NCBI GenBank assembly: GCA_038093975.1
Contig: JBBPTG010000012.1
Span: 62,001-126,000, forward strand
Direction: 5' to 3'
DNA length: 64,000 nt
DNA from: Chalciporus piperatus
Taxonomy: Eukaryota > Basidiomycota > Agaricomycetes > Boletales > Boletaceae
Shown: one piece after another, positions 57,588-64,000 of the stretch
Layout of the letters: each line of letters begins with the position of its first letter
Numbering within the stretch: the stretch's first letter is position 1
Translations under genes and position numbers: made by a program
The notes under the pieces: generated by a model
Told to the model about the DNA's origin: nothing
The model's input: the letters and a program-made list of their open reading frames with translations, nothing else
The model's database searches: none

Positions 57588-60500
57588 ATGCACACCGATC
57601 TCCCTAATACCCCAGGGGAACGCTTACATGTTCCTCGACCCCGGCTGCCAAGTGTCGGAGGTCCCCGGAGGATGGATCTCCCACTGAGCACAAGGTCTAC
57701 AGTGTATGACGCAGTGTACAACAACTACAGAACCTCCAACGTTACAGTGCCTTACTTGTCGACTGAGCAGTTCCCAAACTCAGGTCGTCCCCCGATGCAA
57801 CGTCGTCAGTCGACGAAGCAGTTGATTCATCGATTCGAGTCCATGACGGATGCGGCATCAATCATGCAGTTCAAGGGACCTCCCAGCTCCGCTCGGGCAG
57901 CCTCTGAGATCGACTCACGGGAGATGCACCGTCCCTTTCTCACTACTGCGCCGCACAAAAACAAGCGACGATCCTTCAGCAATTCGTTGCGAAACTTCAT
58001 GTCCGTCTTCAAAAAGAAGAAGGACAAGGAAGCCGATGACGGGGATTACTTTCCACCATATCACGATCCTGAACCAGACGAAGTTTTCCCCCCAGGACTC
58101 GGAGAGCTCGTACCACACCTTCCCACACCCCAGATAGTTTCGCGGCCGTCTGTGAAAGATATTGCATTAGCCCGCAGCAACGCCAGTTCTTTACTCACCG
58201 GCTCTCTGCTTTACCTTTCAAGGTCGTCGTCTTCCCAGCATCGCCTTCCTGTTTGGTTATCATGCACAGTTGCCTTGCACGAGTCCCACCTGCTTGTTAC
58301 ATGGTTTACGATGCATGAAAACCCTTCCAGCCACGTGATTCCATTGAATGGATTTACGGATGTTCGCTCCCTGTCCTCAAAGTACATGGATCCAGACGAA
58401 CGAGCTTTGTTACCCAGTGCCGAGGAGGAACCAAGGACCTTTGAGTTATTGTTTGGGGGTTCATCCAAGGAAACATTCGCTGCTGCCTCTAGCCACGACC
58501 GAGCCCGATGGATTGGTGCGATCTGGTGAGGTGCACCATCCGCTGGCTTGTTTGAGGCTCACGCTCTTGTCATAGGGATGCTGTCCTTGGTTCACAGGAG
58601 ACAAACAGCACATCTCCGTACAACCAGAAGCACGCCGAGACCCCTGCGGTCAGAACGGACGTCTCTTCAAAGCCCCACGAACCGGACCAGTATCTACAAG
58701 TCCCCTCACCTTCCGAAGAAACGAGCTCGCAATATACGTCCTCCGTTGTCCCACAGACTACTACTACCGAGTCTGCTCAAGATTCTTCACCACCTACGAC
58801 TCCAGTGGGGAAGTCTCCCCTCCCGCAGTCTCCTCTTTCTCTCTTTCCACCCCGGCCCCCTTCTCAGCTCTCCGTCACTTCTTCCCATTCCCGCTCCAAA
58901 AGCCCGTCTATCGCCAAACTTGGAACACTTTCCGTCGTCACTCAACGCCTTGCCGAGATCGAGCGCTCCGAACCGGCAAGCCCAGCACCGACGCCCGTCT
59001 CTTCCTCAAGCGTGGGCACCGCTCTGCGGCGTGCGCAAACTACCCGTTCCACAGGCACGGGACGAGCTTTTGCAGCGATTGAGAGGCTTCAAGAAGAGGG
59101 GGAAACGTCGAGCACCTTCGTTGCGACGCCGTCGACAGATGCATCTATTGTTATCCCGCTCCCCCAACCTCCGAACACTCCGACTTCAGGGGTGGGATCT
59201 AGTCGCATTCAGAGCCCATTCAAGAGGAGACACATGGAGCGCGACTTACCCCCCGTACCGACACCACCGAGTCCGAGTTCGCCGTTGAAAGCACCGACAT
59301 CAATCTCGGCACCTGCACCGACGCTTCGAGCAGAACTCTCCGAGCCTGCGATTCGCAAACACGTCGAGAACCCAGCGAGTTTGCCCTTGGTTGTCGGTGT
59401 CGAACCTCATTTGGCCCCGTTGGCAGAGCTCATCAAGGATAGCGCTGCGAAACACTATGATCAGACAGCTGGACTAGGCGAACAGATTATTTCTCTCCAG
59501 AGAGATATACATGATCTCCCGAACGAAATGCAGCTTTTGTTGGGACGAGCGGTGGCTGCGGGGACCAAGCGAGTGCCGGAGGCGAAGCCCCAAGTCGATA
59601 ACGCAAACCTCAAGGCCATCTTAGCAAGGCTCGAAGAGATAAAGAAGCAGATTTCGGCGTCTTCGGAGGGGTTGCAGATAGATTCGGTGGTGAAGATGTT
59701 TGAAGGCCTGCAGGGCCAGCTCGCGATGCAGGTCCCCCTTCTCATGGAAAAGTTGGCGTCTATCGAACAAGGACAGACACAGCTTCGATTCCAGACTATG
59801 CAGGACGTGGGGAAACCATCTTCGGCGCTCCCCACACCCACGAGGAGTCTGGATGTTCCGACTCCCTCTTCGTTCCAGCTAGCGTCACAGATGGAGACCA
59901 GTCCTCAAGACGGGCCTCCTCACCCTTCGGTGGATTTGTCAGACATTTATTCGAAACTCGACGAGCTCGCGACCCTGTATAAATCCAGCGGTGCCCCGTC
60001 CAATGAGAAGACTGACGCGTCTCCAGAAGGAACTTCGCATGCTGATTCAGAGAAGGTCTGTCTGCTCCACTGGATTCGCTTCCCGAACTTTCGTTGACTT
60101 GATAAAACTCGTAGCTCCACGAGATCTTGGATCATCTCAGGACGGGGGAGGAACAGCGAAAACTCCAGCTCGACCAACAAGCTGATAGCGTTCGCTACCT
60201 CAACGAATTAAACTCTGTAAGCATGGGTGATGAACGCCCCCCTCACTCGAGGTTCTCATGATCCTGTTACGATTCCATAGTGGCTCGACGCTTTTGTGAA
60301 CGGCGGTACCATCCACATCCAATCAGTCGCCGCAAACATCGAACAACTTTGCGCTCACCTCGGTGTTCCCTCGGAAGAGGAGACTGCTAACGGGGAAGCT
60401 TCTAAGCCAGGAATGCTTGGAGAGATTAGACAGCTCATTTCCTCTATCCAAGCCAAGGGTCAGAGTGAAGAACAATTGCAGGCTTCGGTTGGTGCGCTGG

Positions 60501-61197
60501 TGGGCGCAGTCCAAGATCATATGAAGAATGATGGAGAACAACGGAAGTCTCTTGGTGAGAGTGTCCCTTGCTTCGCTCCCTGAGTACTCGAGCTGATACA
60601 GAGTTATGGCCGGGGCTTGTAGTGACGGACTCGGTGCTCGAGATCATCCATCGGCAGAGATATGAACAAGAGCAGATGCTGAGAGCCTTGTCAACTGGTA
60701 CGCTCCCCGGCATCAAACTTGTCGGCATTAACCATCTCCCACAGAGCTCACAAACGAGATTCGCGGTGAACGATTGCGATTCGTAGAGGCCATGAAGGAG
60801 GCAACAGCTATCAATGTCCAAGGTAAGCTGCACTCCGCTTTTGTTACAGCTCACGACCTCTGATCCAGCATAGCACACGTTGAGCACTTCAAAGCGGAAT
60901 TGAGCCGAGAAGTGGCTGCTATGACTCAGGACGTCGGAAAACTTCATCAAGAAAAGCAGGTGATTGAGCAGCAGATCGCAGACCTGTTCGCGTTTTATTC
61001 GAAGCAAAAACAAGAGGCAGATGTTAGTCATACCCGCGCAGAAAGCCAGTCGGCTGATTGTAGATGTTCATTCACAGAACAATGCACGTCGCAACCCACC
61101 TTCAAAAGCGGGGGGTTTCAGTAATTTACAAAATGTGCCAGCAGCGAAGCGACCCCGGCGGCCGTTGCCTCACCCGGTTTTCCAGAGAGGCGAATGA
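57588..61197 (+). CDS. PH-domain coiled-coil protein of unknown function
   Basis: Long protein of about 1,050 residues. The N-terminal 150 residues are basic and Ser/Pro-rich (RRQSTKQLIHRFESMTDAAS, KRRSFSNSLRNFMSVFKKKK). Next comes a PH-like domain, about residues 200-320: GSLLYLSRSSSSQHRLPVWL, TVALHESHLLVTWFTMHENP, TFELLFGGSSKETFAAASSH and DRARWIGAIWD. A large Pro/Ser/Thr-rich region follows with a SLSVVT-like patch and RDLPPVPTPPSPSSP. The last 400 residues form coiled coils (NANLKAILARLEEIKKQISA, HVEHFKAELSREVAAMTQDV, KLHQEKQVIEQQIADLFAFY). It ends with a basic PAAKRPRRPLPHPVF. This pattern suggests a membrane- or cortex-bound scaffold; I do not recognise the exact family. The start at 57588 is the first ATG of the long frame. 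Confidence 0.78.
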
Positions 61198-61358
61198 AGT
61201 GTGATGGAAAGGTGATGAGGCTCAAGGAAGTCGTCGGTAACTCGAGTGCGTTGATGCGCCGAAGGCCGAGGGGAGATGTTATATTAGTATTAGGATATGA
61301 TGTGTACGTCTAGGAGATCTCATGGCTTATAATAATGGCCTCAAACGAGCAAGCCATC

Positions 61359-62879
61359 TCATCGTGATTGTGGGAGGAAGTTCCTCGCAGCTTCCCATCC
61401 CATCCTTTCACGTTCCTTTCCAAGGAGTTGACCCCTACGTATTTCCTCGGCGTTAATGACCTTCCAATCATCGTACTGGGTAACCACCCCGTCCTTGATA
61501 CCCTGGATAATCTCTTCGGGCGGGTCGTCAGGATGGGGAGCAGGATTCAGCACGAGTTCGTCAGACACCTCTGTACTGTCATGATCTTCGGACGGCAATG
61601 TCCCCAAGGTCCCGTTCTTCGCATGTTCTGAAGTGATATCAGATAAAATGGTTTGGGCCACCGCATACGCGTCCATCATCGTTGACGCAAGCACGCCTTT
61701 AGCGCCATTCGCGCACCATCCTGAAGCATATACATTTTCCAGGGCTGTACCGGAGGCGGACAGCATCCGGCCGCCGCGCGCTCGAAGGTGTTTAGACGAC
61801 GAGTCGAAGAAAGCGGTGGAAGGGTCAGCATGGAAGCCCAAGGATGTGACAACAAGGGAGGTAGAGAGCGTGGAAGTCTTCTCGGTTGTGACCGCACGAC
61901 CGGTAGACGGATCAAGACGAGTGTGTGCGAGACTGAGTTCGGCCATGTCTGAAGAAGGGTGAGGTGAGAGGGCAGTCGGTACGCGATAGAAATCGAGAGA
62001 CCAGGTTTTAAACGTGCTCCCGAAATTATTTTGAGAACCCCTGAGAAGAAGGTCGAGGGTGCGACGTTGCTGACGAGTTGGGGTGACGCCGTCTGGGATG
62101 GAGAGAAGGGAGGGATCTAGAGGGACCATGGCAGCGTCGGGGAGATGCATCATCTCGCGAAGCTCCTTGTTTGTGAAAGCGGCTTCTAGGGGTCCACGTC
62201 TACCGATGATGGAAATGTGTTTCACAGTGGATTGGGAAAGGACTTGGAGAACATGTTCGGGGACGTCATATTGCTTGAGGACAGAGGGAGGGGTGAGAAG
62301 CATACGAGCAACATCGAGGGAAACGTTTCCGTTGCCTATGAGGGTTAGATGTGTGATTTTGTCGAGCGCGGGCGGTGGTTGATTGGAGGGGTGCTGAGTG
62401 TACCAGTGAACCAGGGAGAGCGCAGGAATGCAATGGGTGGATGGTGGTATGGCTGGATGGAGGGTCGGGAGTGTGCATCCCGTTGCGAAGAGGAGGTGCG
62501 TATAATTCTGGGTGAGGGATGAGAGAGGCAAAGAGAGCGTGTTGGGGATCGACTGGGACGGTGAGCTCCCCAGGTTGACGTTACCAAAGAAACGAAACCG
62601 AGGATCGGTCGCAGCTTGGTCGAACTTGTGTGTGCAGTTCTTGAAAGCTGTGAGAGATAGTGACTAGCGAGCTCAACGTCGTGTACGTACCTTGACCTCG
62701 GGATGATCTGGAGCGACACCATAGCGAACTAGGCCGTGTGGTGCCCACAGGCGATCAAAGAGGTGGACTCGGAGCGATGGTGAGCTCGGGTCGGCGTGGG
62801 GCACGAGCGAGAGCAACCGCGACGCTACGTAGAACGCAGATGGCCCACTACCAACGATAGCCAATTTGACTGGCCGCAT
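61359..62879 (-). CDS. ARH1: Adrenodoxin (ferredoxin) reductase ARH1
   Basis: FAD- and NADPH-dependent mitochondrial reductase that feeds electrons to ferredoxin Yah1 for iron-sulfur cluster and haem A synthesis. Two exons (62691-62879, 61359-62639) give 489 residues. The FAD fold is KLAIVGSGPSAFYVASRLLS; HGLVRYGVAPDHPEVKNCTH is the family signature across the intron. The NADPH site is LTLIGNGNVSLDVARMLL with IIGRRGPLEAAFTNKELRE. ENVYASGWCANGAKGVLAST binds the flavin ring, and NAEEIRRGQLLGKERERMGW is conserved at the C-terminus. Oddly, the first ATG gives no clear mitochondrial presequence. The frame stays open upstream without an ATG, so an extra 5' exon or a non-ATG start is possible. Confidence 0.93.
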
Positions 62880-62969
62880 ATCGGGACGAGGCTTGGTGGA
62901 CGTGACTGAGTCAGGTCAACTGTCGCGCTCTCAGGGGAGTAAAACCAAACTTGGTCACTGTCCACGACG
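62880..62969. promoter_or_regulatory. Very short divergent promoter, ARH1 / RAD9
   Basis: Only 90 bases separate the two start codons. Both promoters and both 5' UTRs must fit here or reach into the opposite gene. Confidence 0.6.
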
Positions 62970-64000
62970 ATGCAGGCGACACTCAATGCCGCTGCACTCA
63001 AACGTACGTCGTCAAGATATCTACGGTTCAGCTACAGGCTGCTACAGGCTCATTTACCGACAAGCGTTCATCAGGGCATTGACTTGTCTTTCGCGATACG
63101 GCGATGACCTCGTCATATACGCAGACTCGGAACACTTCACACTGAGCGCGACAAACTCATCGCTTTCCGCGTACTGTCGGTTCAGGTATGGCAAGATGTT
63201 CTTTTCAAGATATCGCGTAGGTGGTGGTACGAACGGAGCGAGCTCGTCGACCACAAATACCGAGGAAGTTGAGGACGTCAAAGGCCAGTTGCTCACGAAG
63301 GTGCGTTCCAGACGGGTCTCGGGTCCGTATATGCGTCAATTCAAGGATCGCAGACACTGCTGTCGATATTTAAACACAGAACCCTCGAGAAGACTGTCGA
63401 GCGATGCGAGTTGGTGATTGCAGAAGGTTCAGCCCACGAAGAACCAGATGAAGACGAGGATACGTTGGAAAGCAGGCTCATCGTCCGGCTGCATTGCAAG
63501 CATGGTGAGCTTCACGTCCACCCCGAGCAATTCAGTCTCTCTCATCCTTCTAGGTATCGTGAAAACGCATCGACTACCACTTCTCGTTCCAACGTCTCTC
63601 CTCTCGCCCGGCGTCCCGGACTCTACCAATGAATCCAGGTTGACAATTGGCCCAAGAGCCATCAAAGACATCACTGAGCACTTCTCCAACGGTCGTGGGA
63701 TAAAGACTGATCCTCAGCTTGTGTGGACCTTCGGAGACGCAGACGTGGAGGTCAAAAGTCTCGAATCTTCTATAGACACGAAAGGTCAGTACCACCCAGA
63801 AGTTGACATCTGACTATTCAAGCCTACTCTCAGGTAGATCACAGCTTGCGACAGAGCTGACCATCAGTGTCGACGAGTTCGATGTCTACGAAATAGATGA
63901 CGCACCTATCACCATCGCATTCCACTTGCGAGAGTTCAACGTGCGTCTTATATGTTCCTGCGTCTCGTTACAGAGCTACATCGCGCACCAACAATAGGCC
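62970..64000 (+). CDS. RAD9: RAD9 checkpoint clamp subunit, 5' part
   Basis: Subunit of the PCNA-like 9-1-1 clamp that activates the Mec1/ATR checkpoint. The first exon (MQATLNAAALK) joins to PFIRALTCLSRYGDDLVIYA, then LSATNSSLSAYCRFRYGKMF with FSRYRV next, LLTKTLLSIFKHRTLEKTVE with RCELVIAEG next, and RLPLLVPTSLLSPGVPDSTN. The second PCNA-like half begins RLTIGPRAIKDITEHFSNGR and runs through VDEFDVYEIDDAPITIAFHL to REFN. The last visible intron is 63941-63997; the TAG at 63995-63997 is its acceptor (caacaatag), and the exon resumes with GCC (Ala), as expected for the family. The rest lies beyond the window. Confidence 0.92.
63031..63050 (+). repeat. Exact 10-bp tandem duplication in RAD9 intron 1
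   Basis: The unit gctacaggct occurs twice in a row inside the first intron (63004-63064). It is probably a replication slip without effect on splicing. Confidence 0.7.

Noticed and set aside
63995..63997. In-frame TAG near the end of the RAD9 fragment
   Set aside because: Splicing from gtgcgt at 63941 to the tag at 63997 removes it and continues with Ala, which fits the family, so it is an acceptor and not a stop.

Overview
This is a nuclear segment of a filamentous basidiomycete, most likely a wood- or litter-decaying Agaricomycete. The reasons are very dense genes split by many short introns (about 45-70 nt, gt...ag), protein families typical of fungi (RMT2, Csf1, Dsc4-type DUF1746, Pkd2/Flc-like channel), and one secreted AA9 lytic polysaccharide monooxygenase. 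I could support 29 protein genes. I saw no transposon, tRNA, rRNA or CRISPR array. All gene models were spliced by eye from reading frames, gt/ag signals and family conservation, so small exon-boundary errors are possible.

Layout. 1-8.4 kb: the 3' part of an oligopeptide transporter, a TRP/ML-domain membrane protein, an FLVCR-like MFS transporter (minus) and a WBP4-like splicing zinc-finger protein (minus). 8.7-20 kb: RMT2 arginine methyltransferase, a two-TM orphan, a DUF2461 protein, the AA9 LPMO, a PRKRIP1-like spliceosomal protein, the ribosome biogenesis factor NSA2, the Golgi protein YIP1 and the copper chaperone COX19. 20.3-31.1 kb: one giant minus-strand gene for the bridge-like lipid transfer protein Csf1. 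31.2-44.2 kb: a tiny complex I assembly factor (NDUFAF8-like), a Dsc4-type DUF1746 protein, a four-TM orphan, class II histone deacetylase HDA1/Clr3, a membrane-anchored double amidohydrolase, a rhodopsin-like seven-TM protein and ERCC1/Rad10. 44.5-64 kb: a large nuclear protein with PIP-like ends (possible Nse6/SLF2 type), a second FLVCR-like MFS gene paralogous to the first, TRM11, SWS1/ZSWIM7, a CDCA7-type zinc-finger protein, TIM17, a PH-domain coiled-coil protein, adrenodoxin reductase ARH1 and the 5' part of RAD9.

Functionally it is mainly a housekeeping region. The right third is rich in genome-maintenance genes (ERCC1, possible SMC5/6 loader, SWS1, CDCA7-like, RAD9), and several nuclear-encoded mitochondrial factors (COX19, NDUFAF8, TIM17, ARH1) are scattered between. 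Genes are often head-to-head over 90-350 bp or tail-to-tail over 60-500 bp. The oddest structures are the NSA2 start (an ATG-only exon, a GC-AG intron and a 6-nt exon), the degenerate second half of the double amidohydrolase, and the inverted pair of FLVCR-like paralogs 41 kb apart. I found no convincing new multi-gene system.
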